Program-made: the position numbers and the translations under genes
Assembly: GCF_001721045.1 (NCBI RefSeq)
Contig: NZ_MDER01000030.1
Location: 62,001 to 126,000 of the forward strand
DNA from: Paenibacillus nuruki
GTDB taxonomy: Bacteria; Bacillota; Bacilli; Paenibacillales; Paenibacillaceae
Length of the DNA stretch: 64,000 nt
Direction of reading: 5' to 3'
The notes under the pieces: generated by a model
The model's database searches: none
Told to the model about the DNA's origin: nothing
The model's input: the letters and a program-made list of their open reading frames with translations, nothing else
Part shown: positions 31,680 to 40,582 of the stretch, piece after piece
Layout: each line of letters starts with the position of its first letter
Position numbering within the stretch: position 1 is the first letter of the stretch

Positions 31680-33188
31680 ATGAACATCAAAAAGTGGGAA
31701 GTTACAGCAACAGCGCTATTATTAAGTACGGTTATTTTAGCAGGTTGTTCCAGTAGTGAAGCTGTTCAAGATATGAATGTCACGGTCAGAGTCAGTCAGG
31801 CGCAAACAGGCATGATCGGACAAGGCGAAATTTATACAGGCACAGTAACGCCATCAGCTACCGTCAATATTATGCCCAAAATATCCGGTAAAGTGTCAGC
31901 CATCTCGGTCGATATTGGGACAGAAGTGAAAAAAGGTCAGGTTCTTTTCAAGTTAGAAGACGATGATCTACGCAATAATCTGAAGATCGCTCAATCGAAT
32001 GTAGAAGCGGCGGCGGCAGGTGTTACAACTGCTAAAGATTCGCGTGAATCCGGTATGGTCTCTGCCAATTCAGGTGTAGTGAGTTCAAAAGGCGGTGTGA
32101 TTTCTTCCAAAAGCGCAATCGATCAAGCGACTGGGGGGATGAACCAAGCACAAGCAGGGGTGAATCAAGCGCAGACTGCACTCAAACAAGCACAAACGGC
32201 TATTTCTACAGCCACGAATACCATTAGACAAACACAAGAAAATGTAACCAATGCACAAAAAACAGCATCACGTACACAATCGTTATTTAACAGTGGTCTA
32301 GCTACACAAGCTGAATTGGAGCAGGTTAATGCAGCGGTAATTACAGCGCAAACGGCGTATCAAAATGCTCTAAATACTAAAGCGAATGCAGAAGAACAAT
32401 TAGTGGGCGCTCAAAATGCGCTAGGTACAGCGCAAAAAGGATTATACACTGCACAAAGTGCCTATCAGAATGCTACAAGCAGTTATGAAAATGCCAATAG
32501 CGGTTACAGCAACGCTCAACGCCAGCTAGATGTTGCTCAAAGTACAGCAGGCATATCAGCTAGTGAGCAAAAAGTAGCTCAAGCTCGCTTGAATGTCAAT
32601 ATCGCTCAAGATAATCTTAAAAATGCTGTTGTCACTTCGCCAATTAATGGCATTATTACAACTAAAAATGCCGAAACAGGTGAAATGGTTGCTCCTTCCG
32701 CACCTTCACTTGTGATTGCAAATCTCAGTACGGTGAATATGCTGATCTATGTACCAGCAGATCAAATCAATAATATCCAAGCAGGCGATCGTGTACAGGT
32801 ACGAGTCAATTCATCGAACATTTTAACGACAGGTAAAGTGAAAAATATTAACTCTATAGATAGCAGTGGAAATGGTTATCCGGTTCAAGTGGCTGTATCT
32901 AATGCAGACAATAAACTCAAACCGGGTATGCTTGCAGACGTCAGCTTTATCGGCAAAGATGCCAAAGAAGGTATTATTGTGCCGACCAAAGCGATTCAAA
33001 AAGACGGAAAAACCTCTTATGTCTATGTGGCTGTCAATAATAAGGCCATCCGTAAAGAAGTAAAAGTAGGTAGTGAAATGGGCTCGCAGACATTGATTAC
33101 CAGCGGATTGAAAGATGGCGATAAAGTCATTCAGAACAATATAGCGTTACTTAGTGATCAGAGTACCGTTACGGTAAGTACAGATTAA
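31680..33188 (+). CDS. HlyD/RND-type efflux adaptor lipoprotein with long coiled coil
   Basis: The 502-residue lipoprotein has a lipobox, LAGC, with the modified cysteine at residue 23. After the first half of a biotinyl-lipoyl domain (GKVSAISVDIGTEVKKGQVLF) comes a very long Ala/Gln/Thr/Asn-rich helical hairpin (about 95-310), then the second half (AVVTSPINGIITTKNAETGEMV), a barrel and the membrane-proximal domain (PTKAIQKDGKTSYVYV). AGAAAGGAAAG precedes the ATG. It is the second adaptor in the PadR operon, 51 bases after the pump. Confidence 0.9.
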   Translation: MNIKKWEVTATALLLSTVILAGCSSSEAVQDMNVTVRVSQAQTGMIGQGEIYTGTVTPSATVNIMPKISGKVSAISVDIGTEVKKGQVLFKLEDDDLRNNLKIAQSNVEAAAAGVTTAKDSRESGMVSANSGVVSSKGGVISSKSAIDQATGGMNQAQAGVNQAQTALKQAQTAISTATNTIRQTQENVTNAQKTASRTQSLFNSGLATQAELEQVNAAVITAQTAYQNALNTKANAEEQLVGAQNALGTAQKGLYTAQSAYQNATSSYENANSGYSNAQRQLDVAQSTAGISASEQKVAQARLNVNIAQDNLKNAVVTSPINGIITTKNAETGEMVAPSAPSLVIANLSTVNMLIYVPADQINNIQAGDRVQVRVNSSNILTTGKVKNINSIDSSGNGYPVQVAVSNADNKLKPGMLADVSFIGKDAKEGIIVPTKAIQKDGKTSYVYVAVNNKAIRKEVKVGSEMGSQTLITSGLKDGDKVIQNNIALLSDQSTVTVSTD

Positions 33189-33218
33189 ATGATTCAGCAT
33201 ACTACATTAATTTATACT

Positions 33219-33254
33219 AAAAACCGCTCTATGATTTTGTAGAGCGGTTTTTTT
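33219..33254 (+). terminator. Efflux operon terminator
   Basis: AAAAACCGCTCTA-tgattttg-TAGAGCGGTTTTTTT is a perfect strong hairpin. Confidence 0.95.
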
Positions 33255-33427
33255 CGTGTAAGTTTTGTTGTGTAAGTATATGAAGTGCATTCGAGGGAGT
33301 GGTTTGTATTTCATTCTCGTTTCTAATAAGTGTACATTAGAGATATGATATGAAGGAGTCTATGTCTACATTTAAGATAATCCATATGTCAACGACTCCA
33401 CTTAAACACCAAGGATGGTGAATAGAT

Positions 33428-34030
33428 ATGGTGAATGTTAATGATCTACGTGTAGTACGCACACAAAGTTGGTTGCGAGAAGCATTGATCAAGCTGATCG
33501 AACAAGTAGGATTCGATGCGATAACAGTGCAAAGTCTGACACGAGAAGCAGGAATTAATCGGGCTACCTTTTACCAGCATTATCGAGATAAATACGATCT
33601 ATTGGATCAAAGTATGGCGGATATGCTCACTTCACTCCAAGCTGAAGTGAAATTAAAAGAAATGAAAAAAGTAAACTTAGATATTCATTCGTTAGAAGCT
33701 TTATTTTTACGTGTGCTTACGATTATTTCTCAGCATCAGCCTTATTTTAAAGTGATGCTTGGTGATAAAGGGTTACCTTCTTTTCAATCTCAGCTTATCC
33801 AGCTTATCAAAGCCAATCTCAATGAAGTGATCGGACAACATTTCTCCTCTGATCCTCAGCAACAGATCACTCAAGATATCGCGATTACGTATGTGGCAAC
33901 AGCCAATGTAGGATTGATTACACAATGGTTAACAGGAGTGATGCCCTATTCAGCAGCATTTATGGCTACACAAATGGCTTATTTGTTTGTACAAGGCCCT
34001 TTACAAACGTTACAAAAAACTTCGATCTGA
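33428..34030 (+). CDS. TetR/AcrR-family regulator (DhaS-like C-terminal domain)
   Basis: The 200-residue regulator has an HTH at about residues 10-57 (LREALIKLIEQVGFDAITVQSLTREAGINRATFYQHYRDKYDLLDQ). The helical C-terminal domain (LFLRVLTIISQHQPYFKVMLGDKG; WLTGVMPYSAAFMATQMAYL) resembles the DhaS/TetR_C_33 group. AGGATGGTG lies upstream of the ATG. It is flanked by terminators. Its targets may be itself or the membrane genes downstream; nothing in the sequence decides this. Confidence 0.88.
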   Translation: MVNVNDLRVVRTQSWLREALIKLIEQVGFDAITVQSLTREAGINRATFYQHYRDKYDLLDQSMADMLTSLQAEVKLKEMKKVNLDIHSLEALFLRVLTIISQHQPYFKVMLGDKGLPSFQSQLIQLIKANLNEVIGQHFSSDPQQQITQDIAITYVATANVGLITQWLTGVMPYSAAFMATQMAYLFVQGPLQTLQKTSI

Positions 34031-34046
34031 TCATCTTCCAAACAGC

Positions 34047-34076
34047 AGTCACTCCTATAGATGGAGTGGCTTTTTT
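34047..34076 (+). terminator. Terminator after the TetR gene
   Basis: AGTCACTCC-tatagat-GGAGTGGCT then TTTTTT. Confidence 0.85.
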
Positions 34077-34214
34077 GTATTGTTTATCGTCAGTATAGGC
34101 TGTATTGTGCGTTATCCGAGAGATAGCCATCACTATACGAAATAGTGTAGGTTAAGCAACGATTCTGGCTTTATTGTTTGTTGAATATGAACGCCAGATT
34201 GTTACAATTTAAGC

Positions 34215-34228
34215 AACAACATGTTGTT
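34215..34228. repeat. 14-bp perfect palindrome
   Basis: AACAACATGTTGTT lies 49 bases before the preferred start of the next gene. It could be an operator for the TetR regulator upstream; unproven. Confidence 0.35.
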
Positions 34229-34276
34229 TATCTTTACGAGATCTATATCCAATATCAAAGAAAGCAGGTCATAAAA

Positions 34277-35479
34277 ATGGACAATTCAAATACTAAAAGT
34301 CTGTTGATCGTTATCTCAATATCGATTACGTTGTCAGTTCTATTACTGATTCATGTGGGATGGGCCGTAGGTGCAGAATATACATTGGTGACTGTACTTG
34401 CTCTAATTGGATGGTTAATCTATTCGTATCGTGCTGTACCTCGTATCGATTCGCTATTACCTGTCTATATCATCTGTATTGTCTTGTTGATTGCACTGAA
34501 TACTTTCCGTTATACATCTAAATATGCAAGTTTTATAGCTATACATTATTCCGCTGGATTTGCTCAAGATTTTGTAATGAGTCATACGACTTGGTTTGTC
34601 TGGATGGTGGGCTTACCGATTGTTATTTTGTTATTGGGTGGTTACTTTTTAAGCAAAGGGTATCGTGTAGGTGCATTTTTTGCCTGGTGGGGATATGGTT
34701 ATGTCGCTGTCGAATCTATTATTCAACTGCTCGTAGAATTAGGAAATTATTCGTTATATGCACATCATTATCTCGGCGGAGTCTGGGTAGCGATGTTGTT
34801 ATTTTATCTAGGCGGTACGGGAATACTCAAGCTTATTCGACCACAAGATCAAGTGATACGGCATGAATCGGTACAACCGTTAAGTCGACGTAAAAAAAAT
34901 CTATGGACGATCTTGATCGTAACTTGTATTGCGATCTATGGAATGACTTTTTATGCACAAACCGGTAGCTTATTACCTGTCGGTGTAATCATCGGTTCTA
35001 TGATGGGTGGATTGATCTGTTGGCGCAAAACAACTGCGAATTTACCGGCTGATCCGTATACATTAGTACCGCTGTATTTATTGTTACAAGCGCTTTTTTA
35101 TATTCATGTGGGAGAAGAAGTATTGGCTCATTTTAATCAAGGAATAGCTTCAATTACTGGCCAGACATGGTCTGATCAAGATTTCGATTATTTGATTACT
35201 TTTATTGGCCCTTTCTTCTGGGTATTGGGGGCTTACAGTCTGTGGAAAAGACAAGCGTTTGGTAATTTTATTTTGTGGTTTATGATTGTCGGTATGATTC
35301 TGGGAGAACCTACCCATTTGCTTGTATTTCCTATCGTACGGATGGTACAAGAAGGCGTAGGATATGAATATTTTTCAGGCATGTATACAGCTCTATTTCC
35401 GATGATTCCTGCGATTCTAAGTCTGATTGTGATTGTAAAAGATTATCGCAAGCAAAAAGAGATGATTGTACATGATTAG
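34277..35479 (+). CDS. Polytopic membrane protein of unknown function
   Basis: I choose the ATG at 34277 because AGCAGG precedes it; an open frame extends upstream to a TTG at 34178 without a binding site. The 400-residue protein has about eleven hydrophobic segments, starting with LLIVISISITLSVLLLIHVGW. Conserved-looking polar residues sit in membrane segments (FYIHVGEEVLAHFNQG; GEPTHLLVFPIVRM). I do not recognise the family. Its end overlaps the HupE-like gene, so the two probably work together. Confidence 0.7.
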   Translation: MDNSNTKSLLIVISISITLSVLLLIHVGWAVGAEYTLVTVLALIGWLIYSYRAVPRIDSLLPVYIICIVLLIALNTFRYTSKYASFIAIHYSAGFAQDFVMSHTTWFVWMVGLPIVILLLGGYFLSKGYRVGAFFAWWGYGYVAVESIIQLLVELGNYSLYAHHYLGGVWVAMLLFYLGGTGILKLIRPQDQVIRHESVQPLSRRKKNLWTILIVTCIAIYGMTFYAQTGSLLPVGVIIGSMMGGLICWRKTTANLPADPYTLVPLYLLLQALFYIHVGEEVLAHFNQGIASITGQTWSDQDFDYLITFIGPFFWVLGAYSLWKRQAFGNFILWFMIVGMILGEPTHLLVFPIVRMVQEGVGYEYFSGMYTALFPMIPAILSLIVIVKDYRKQKEMIVHD

Positions 35480-36053
35480 GATGTTTATATGTGTCCTTAT
35501 ATTAGGATGGTTGCCAGCAGGTATTGTGGAAGCTCATGGATTTGGTGGTAGTGGTTTTTTGCATCCTTTAACAGGAGTGGATCATCTGGTCGCTATGCTA
35601 GCTGTTGGTGTATGGAGTGCGCAGATTGGAGGACGAGCAATCTATATCGTGCCTTCTTACTTTGTATTGATGATGATGTTAGGTGGAGTGCTTGGATTAG
35701 AAGGATGGTTATGGACACATCTAGAAGTCTATATCGCTTGTTCGGTATGTTTGCTAGGTTTAGCGATCGTCTGGAATCGTCAACAATCGGTATGGATTGC
35801 CAGTGGTGGAGTCGCTCTTTTTGGATTTGCACACGGTTATGCGCATGGTCTTGAAATTCCTCAATTGCTGAGTCCAGCAGTCTACATTATAGGATTCCTG
35901 ATCACAACAATTGGCTTACATGTGATTGGAGCTGTCGGAGGTTTGCTTATTTTGGAAGAACCTAAAGGGGCTATTCGATTAAGGTTGATAGGAGTGGTGA
36001 TTTTAGTCATAGGGTTAAAACTGATTTTGTTTTGCAAAATAGACCCTATTTGA
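35472..36053 (+). CDS. HupE/UreJ-family membrane protein
   Basis: The 193-residue protein starts at the ATG inside ATGATTAG, overlapping the preceding stop; a TTG two codons upstream is a less likely start. A signal-like helix ends in EAHGFGGSG. The hallmark HPLTGVDHLVAMLAVGVW follows, and FGFAHGYAHGLEIP supplies further metal-binding histidines; about six helices in total. Family members are linked to nickel or cobalt uptake for hydrogenase and urease, but neither enzyme is encoded here, so the metal and role stay open. Confidence 0.85.
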   Translation: MIRMFICVLILGWLPAGIVEAHGFGGSGFLHPLTGVDHLVAMLAVGVWSAQIGGRAIYIVPSYFVLMMMLGGVLGLEGWLWTHLEVYIACSVCLLGLAIVWNRQQSVWIASGGVALFGFAHGYAHGLEIPQLLSPAVYIIGFLITTIGLHVIGAVGGLLILEEPKGAIRLRLIGVVILVIGLKLILFCKIDPI

Positions 36054-36131
36054 GATAGCAGATAGTATAGTTAAAGTAATGGTTTTAGAGGTATTATGAA
36101 ATAAATTTAACAGTAAGTTAGTGGAGGAGTA

Positions 36132-36377
36132 ATGAAAACAAAATGGTATTTGCGACCGATGGTTATTATTGTGTTATCGATTGTTGTACCTCCCATCGGA
36201 TATATAAACATATTTCTCAATAAAAAGAATATTCATGCTACAGAATGGGTAGGGTATTTAGCGATATCCACTATATTTACTGCTCTATGGATGACCAAGT
36301 TTTTACCTCATGAGATACGGATACCTGCTATTTTAGTTGTAGTGCTATTGGGGACATATTTACTGAGTAAGAAATAA
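36132..36377 (+). CDS. Small membrane protein, unknown
   Basis: The 81-residue protein has three hydrophobic stretches (MVIIVLSIVVPPIGYINIFL, VGYLAISTIFTALWM, IPAILVVVLLGTYLL). GTGGAGGAG precedes the ATG at good spacing, which supports expression. No recognised family. Confidence 0.7.
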   Translation: MKTKWYLRPMVIIVLSIVVPPIGYINIFLNKKNIHATEWVGYLAISTIFTALWMTKFLPHEIRIPAILVVVLLGTYLLSKK

Positions 36378-36450
36378 ATTAAAAGGGGATCTTTACATAT
36401 TTTCGATCAGAGCCCAGAAGAGTTTGAAAAATTATTATGATATGTATGGT

Positions 36451-36463
36451 GTTACATTGTAAC
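36451..36463. repeat. Palindrome upstream of the second Fur promoter
   Basis: GTTACATTGTAAC is a perfect 6-1-6 dyad ending 11 bases before the -35 element. It may bind an activator; similar GTTAC/GTAAC dyads occur at 373 and 10451. Confidence 0.35.
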
Positions 36464-36474
36464 GATTATTTCCA

Positions 36475-36503
36475 TTGACAACGTATAGTAGCTACTATAA
36501 AAT
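36475..36503 (+). promoter_or_regulatory. Promoter of the second binding lipoprotein
   Basis: TTGACA (36475-36480), 17 bases, then TAAAAT (36498-36503; the overlapping TATAAA is an alternative -10). Confidence 0.7.
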
Positions 36504-36510
36504 TCAATCT

Positions 36511-36531
36511 AATTGATAATAATTATCAATT
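36511..36531. promoter_or_regulatory. Fur box
   Basis: TTGATAATAATTATCAA with symmetric flanks is a perfect 10-1-10 dyad containing the 7-1-7 Fur consensus. It lies immediately downstream of the -10 element and should repress the lipoprotein gene when iron is plentiful. Confidence 0.92.
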
Positions 36532-36634
36532 GAGTAATGAGAATATAGTTACTGTTGAACCGATTGAACATACATAGAGATACATATGTCAATCGTTCCA
36601 CAGAGAGAGAAATCAATGGATAGAGGGGTTATGT

Positions 36635-37531
36635 ATGAAAAAGTGGATAGGGATCACATTAGGAATCTGTATGATATGGGTGCTAAGTGCTTGTGGATCA
36701 ACACCAGCAGTCACTGAAACAACAAGCACGACGGAAACCGCAAAGAACAAAAAGATAGCGTCGATTTCTATTTTTCTAACAGGGGATCTGATGGCATTAG
36801 GTATTAAACCTGCGGCAACGACCACAAGCGATTATTTGCCGATTACAGGTGAACAATATCAAGGCATACAGTATTTAGGTTTTACCAAAGAACCGGATAT
36901 GGAAGCATTAATTGGGCTACAACCGGACGAGATTTTTATCGATGCTGAATTTGCAGATAAGCTAGGGTTGGATAAATTGGAGCAGATTGCTACCACCCAT
37001 GTCATTAATTTAGATGAAGGAAGATGGCAAGATCATTTACGTGCTATCGCCCAAATCGTAGATCGCACAGACAATGCAGAATCATTTATTACAGCGTACG
37101 ATGCCAAAGCCAAAGAAGTATCTGCATTATTTCAAAAAGAAATTGACAATGGCAAAGTATTAGCGATGCGCGTATCTGCTAAAGGATTCCGTATCTATGG
37201 TATGGATCGTCCGCTGGGCCCTATTTTATTCGAAGATTTGAAATTAAACCCTTCTCCAGATGTCACAAAAATCGATAAAAACTGGGAAAATATCTCCAAA
37301 GAAATCCTGCCTGATTTGGATGCAGATGCTATCTTTGTACTGGTATCTTCTGTCGATGAAGGCAGTGATCAAGTATTTGAAAAGCTACAATCCGATCCGA
37401 TCTGGCTAGGGCTCAAAGCTGTCAAAAATCAAAAAGTATATAAGATTACAGAGCAACCGTGGTTAGATTACTCCGCTTCAGGTAATTTACAGGCATTAGA
37501 ACAATTAGAGAAGATGGTAAGTGAGAAATAA
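36635..37531 (+). CDS. Iron-siderophore-binding lipoprotein, orphan
   Basis: The 298-residue lipoprotein has a lipobox LSAC with cysteine at residue 20. The mature part is a FeuA/FhuD-type binding protein (IFLTGDLMALGIKPAATTT; LDADAIFVLVSS; WLGLKAVKNQKVYKI). No permease or ATPase accompanies it, so it may share the 4.2-8.2 kb transporter. That would widen the siderophore range, as seen for Bacillus YusV-type ATPases and multiple binding proteins; the link here is inference. It is preceded by a Fur box and followed by a terminator. Confidence 0.9.
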   Translation: MKKWIGITLGICMIWVLSACGSTPAVTETTSTTETAKNKKIASISIFLTGDLMALGIKPAATTTSDYLPITGEQYQGIQYLGFTKEPDMEALIGLQPDEIFIDAEFADKLGLDKLEQIATTHVINLDEGRWQDHLRAIAQIVDRTDNAESFITAYDAKAKEVSALFQKEIDNGKVLAMRVSAKGFRIYGMDRPLGPILFEDLKLNPSPDVTKIDKNWENISKEILPDLDADAIFVLVSSVDEGSDQVFEKLQSDPIWLGLKAVKNQKVYKITEQPWLDYSASGNLQALEQLEKMVSEK

Positions 37532-37627
37532 TTTATCTTTTACCTGAATAACAGATTTACATTAAGTAGATATCAGATCATTAGTCATGTAAGAGCAGCC
37601 ATACAAGTAATACATTACTTATACACA

Positions 37628-37662
37628 GAAAAGCCTTCGTTGTAAGTATGAAGGCTTTTTTT
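37628..37662 (+). terminator. Terminator of the orphan lipoprotein gene
   Basis: AAAAGCCTTC-gttgtaagtat-GAAGGCTTTTTTT. Confidence 0.92.
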
Positions 37663-37849
37663 GTATTTAACATGATGAGTACAAAGTAGACGAAAAAACA
37701 GAGTTACCGTATAACAATTCCGAAAATCCATTCAAAAGAATATTAACTTCATGTAGTATATAGAAAATTACTTTTTATTCCTTATTATACTAATAAATCA
37801 TAATCACTAAACATCATCTCCGAAAAGTAATGTCCTGTCGTTCAGTGTT

Positions 37850-37865
37850 TTGTAAGCGTTATCAA
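37850..37865. promoter_or_regulatory. cre (CcpA) site before the PL4 lyase
   Basis: TTGTAAGCGTTATCAA matches the consensus WTGNAANCGNWNNCAW at every defined position. It lies 37 bases upstream of the preferred start codon, so CcpA bound there would block transcription under preferred carbon sources. Confidence 0.82.
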
Positions 37866-37901
37866 AATAACTTCAACTCAAATGATGGAGGGATAATGAT
37901 T

Positions 37902-39554
37902 ATGTACAAAGTTGAATTACAAGCAAGACATTGGGGATGGCGTCAGTGGTTGACGTTAGTTGTTGTCATCGTATTAGTAGGAGTATCGAGTGTATTTCCT
38001 GCTTCCACCGGGCATGCCGCGGCGATCGGTGTAACAGACAATGGATCAACGATTATTGTAAATACAGGTGCAGGTCTAGTCTATACTGTGAACAAAGACA
38101 ATGGAGATATCACATCTAGCAAAATGAATGGAATCGAACTCAGTAGTTCAGCAGGCAAAGGTTCTCATATTAGTTCAGGTCTGGGATCAGGGGCAGATGT
38201 GACATGGAATACATCTCCATCAGGTTCTACAGTAACGATCATCACCAAGACAAGCACATTAACTCATTATTATGTGTCCCGTAGTGGCGAAAATATTATC
38301 TATATGGCGACGTACATAACAGCAGAGCCTTCGGTTGGCGAACTGCGTTATATTTTCAGAGGTAACGGAAGTGTACTGACCAGTGTTCCAGCCCATTCAA
38401 ATATCCGCAATAATACAGGGGCGATTGAAAGTCAGGATGTATTTGGATTATCCAACGGTCAGACGGTATCCAAATATTATGGCAACGATCAAGCCAAAGA
38501 CTTGAGTGTGCGTGGAGTGACTGGTAACGGTGTAGGTGTCTTTATGGCGTATGGTAATCGGGAGAAAAGTTCAGGAGGACCTTTTTTCCGGGATATTCAA
38601 TTTCAGAGCGGTGGAGATACTGAAGTCTACAACTATATGAATTCCGGTCATGAACAGACAGAAGATTGGCGGCTTGGTCTACATGGCCCGTATGCGCTGA
38701 TCTTTACTACAGGCTCAACGCCAAGTGTACCGGACTTTAGCTGGATGTCTGGACTGGGATTAACGGGTTGGGTATCCAGTCGTGGAGCGTTTGTATTAAA
38801 CGGATTATCGGGTATGGTGAGCGGTTCAACGTATACGATCGGATTTGCAAATGATAATGCTCAATACTGGACAACCGCATCGTCGAGTGGAGCGGCAGTT
38901 CGCCGTGATATGATCCCCGGAACGTATACGATGACCGTCTACAAAGGAGAGTTAGGCGTGTATAAAGAAAGTGTCAATGTCACCGCAGGTAACACAACAA
39001 CGATCAATACAAGAACAATTTCAGGTGATCCTGCAAGTAAACCAGCATTATGGCGTATAGGCACATGGGATGGCACACCACTAGAGTTTCTGAATGGACA
39101 GACGATTGCTGTTCGTCATCCATCGGATAGCCGTAATGCAAGTTGGGGCCCTGTGACGTATGCGGTCGGTGGTGCAACCAACAAATTCCCTGCCATTCAA
39201 TTCAGAGGGCAAAATTCACCGACTAAAATTACATTTACTCTGACAGCGGCTCAAGCATCTTTACCACATGTGCTGAATATTGGAATTACAGCAGCATATA
39301 ATAATGGTCGTCCTAGTGTGACTGTGAACAACACAATATTAAGTAATCCCGCAGCATCGACACAACCGAATTCACGTAGCTTTACGATTGGAACATATCG
39401 TGGCAACAATACCACATTTTCATGGACGATTCCTGCTTCTGCTCTAGTGACAGGCACGAATACGATCTCGATCACTCCGATCAGTGGTTCCAGTGATCTT
39501 GGAAATTGGCTTAGTGCAGGGTGGGTGTATGATGCGGTAGAGTTGCTCAATTGA
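37902..39554 (+). CDS. Secreted rhamnogalacturonan lyase, polysaccharide lyase family 4
   Basis: The best start is ATG 37902, nine bases after GGAGGG; an in-frame ATG at 37896 is too close, and one at 37830 lies upstream of the cre site. The 551-residue protein has a signal peptide (WLTLVVVIVLVGVSSVF...GHAA). Order: N-terminal beta-sandwich lyase domain (GSHISSGLGSGADVTW; YYVSRSGENIIYMATY), a fibronectin-like domain (WMSGLGLTGWVSSRGAFVL), and a C-terminal carbohydrate-binding jelly roll from about residue 385 (LWRIGTWDGTPLEFLNG to WLSAGWVYDAVELLN). It would cleave rhamnogalacturonan I backbone by beta-elimination outside the cell. Confidence 0.9.
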   Translation: MYKVELQARHWGWRQWLTLVVVIVLVGVSSVFPASTGHAAAIGVTDNGSTIIVNTGAGLVYTVNKDNGDITSSKMNGIELSSSAGKGSHISSGLGSGADVTWNTSPSGSTVTIITKTSTLTHYYVSRSGENIIYMATYITAEPSVGELRYIFRGNGSVLTSVPAHSNIRNNTGAIESQDVFGLSNGQTVSKYYGNDQAKDLSVRGVTGNGVGVFMAYGNREKSSGGPFFRDIQFQSGGDTEVYNYMNSGHEQTEDWRLGLHGPYALIFTTGSTPSVPDFSWMSGLGLTGWVSSRGAFVLNGLSGMVSGSTYTIGFANDNAQYWTTASSSGAAVRRDMIPGTYTMTVYKGELGVYKESVNVTAGNTTTINTRTISGDPASKPALWRIGTWDGTPLEFLNGQTIAVRHPSDSRNASWGPVTYAVGGATNKFPAIQFRGQNSPTKITFTLTAAQASLPHVLNIGITAAYNNGRPSVTVNNTILSNPAASTQPNSRSFTIGTYRGNNTTFSWTIPASALVTGTNTISITPISGSSDLGNWLSAGWVYDAVELLN

Positions 39555-39593
39555 GAAGTTGAATTAAGATATAGAAAGAGATGTAATAACGAT

Positions 39594-39639
39594 CAAAAAG
39601 AGGCTTTAAGTTCGCAGTGGAACTTGAAGCCTCTTTTTG
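39594..39639. terminator. PL4 gene terminator
   Basis: CAAAAAGAGGCTT...AAGTTC pairs with GAACTT...AAGCCTCTTTTTG. The rest of the gap to 39882 holds only a lipoprotein remnant and the next ribosome binding site. Confidence 0.92.
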
Positions 39640-39681
39640 ATGATATACAATATTAGATAGAATTTCGTTATTATATGTATT

Positions 39682-39800
39682 TCATTCCTGTTGTGACTTA
39701 TATTTATTTGAAGTTGATGCTTGATCTATATTATTATTTACACTACAAGCAGATATGTAAAAAAAGATGATTAAGAATACAATAATGAGCTTGCTTTCAT
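39682..39800 (-). pseudogene. Remnant of a small lipoprotein gene, one-base frameshift
   Basis: Read leftwards from ATG 39800, one missing base just after the start would restore a 39-residue frame. That frame reads KLIIVFLIIFFYISAC, then SVNNNIDQAST and ends at TGA 39682. It has a lipoprotein signal and lipobox. As it stands the frame is closed after nine codons. No good ribosome binding site is visible. It may be a decayed gene or a chance match. Confidence 0.35.
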
Positions 39801-39882
39801 ACTATACGGTCAATTTAAATTAATCGATTTTGCTAATACATCACATCTGTAATATTTGTTTATATCGAGAGGAGATTTTCAG

Positions 39883-40353
39883 ATGATTCAGGGGATTTTT
39901 GAAACGCATATTAATGTCAGTGACTACAAAAAATCAGCAGAATTTTACGAGCAACTACTACATATTATTCCACTACACCATGATCCTTTTCGCAAATCGA
40001 AGTTCTATTGGGTAGGGAAGCCAGGAGAATCGATGCTTGGGATTCGGGAAAATTATCCGTCATCGCTTATCCAACGTCAGCATTTTGCTTTTCGCATTGC
40101 GTTAGAAGATATGCCTCAAGCACGTAGCTATTTGGAAGGGTTAGGGATTGCGACGACGAATTTTTTTGGAGAAAGTGCAGAGCAGTTATCTGTCTTTCCG
40201 TTTATGCCAGCTGTGTCTATTTATTTCCAAGATCCAGATGGTCATTCGGTGGAGTTGTTAGCGATGTTGGAGGATCAGCCGAGAGCAGATTTGGAAATTA
40301 TGTCGTGGGAAGAATGGGAAACGCTTCATGGCAGATCGAAGACACAACATTGA
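39883..40353 (+). CDS. VOC (glyoxalase/dioxygenase-like) family protein
   Basis: I choose ATG 39883, preceded by GAGAGGAG; the frame extends upstream only to a weak TTG. The 156-residue protein has two beta-alpha-beta-beta-beta modules: FETHINVSDYKKSAEFYEQLL with the first metal-type histidine, and IYFQDPDGHSVELLAML with the C-terminal His/Glu pair. Substrate unknown; members include bleomycin-resistance and fosfomycin thiol-transferase-like proteins. Confidence 0.88.
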   Translation: MIQGIFETHINVSDYKKSAEFYEQLLHIIPLHHDPFRKSKFYWVGKPGESMLGIRENYPSSLIQRQHFAFRIALEDMPQARSYLEGLGIATTNFFGESAEQLSVFPFMPAVSIYFQDPDGHSVELLAMLEDQPRADLEIMSWEEWETLHGRSKTQH

Positions 40354-40576
40354 TCTGGCAAGCCAAGTGTCTGAATATGGATTCATTTTTTATGATTGAT
40401 GTGCAGTTGTTATGCGGTGCTGGCTTGGAAGCGACTCAGTTATATTTGTTAGAGATCGACGATGAAGAAGCAATTGCAGAGAGGTAGCCTATTTAGAAAA
40501 ATGTGAAGCGACAGGAGATTTTGAAGCGTTTAGCAAAGAAGTGTGGATGAAGCAAGCGGAGTTGTATTATGTATAA
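40354..40576 (+). pseudogene. Decayed coding remnant
   Basis: Beyond the VOC stop, two frames look coding: one ends with LEATQLYLLEIDDEEAIAE at a stop near 40487; the next frame continues with VAYLEKCEATGDFEAFSKEVWMKQAELYYV to TAA 40576. A single-base shift near 40485 would join them. I do not recognise the protein. Confidence 0.4.
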
Positions 40577-40582
40577 AGTTCT

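Noticed and set aside
32000-32620. Low-complexity Ala/Gln/Asn-rich stretch considered as a separate repeat protein
   Set aside because: It is the coiled-coil hairpin of the efflux adaptor, flanked by both halves of its lipoyl-like domain.
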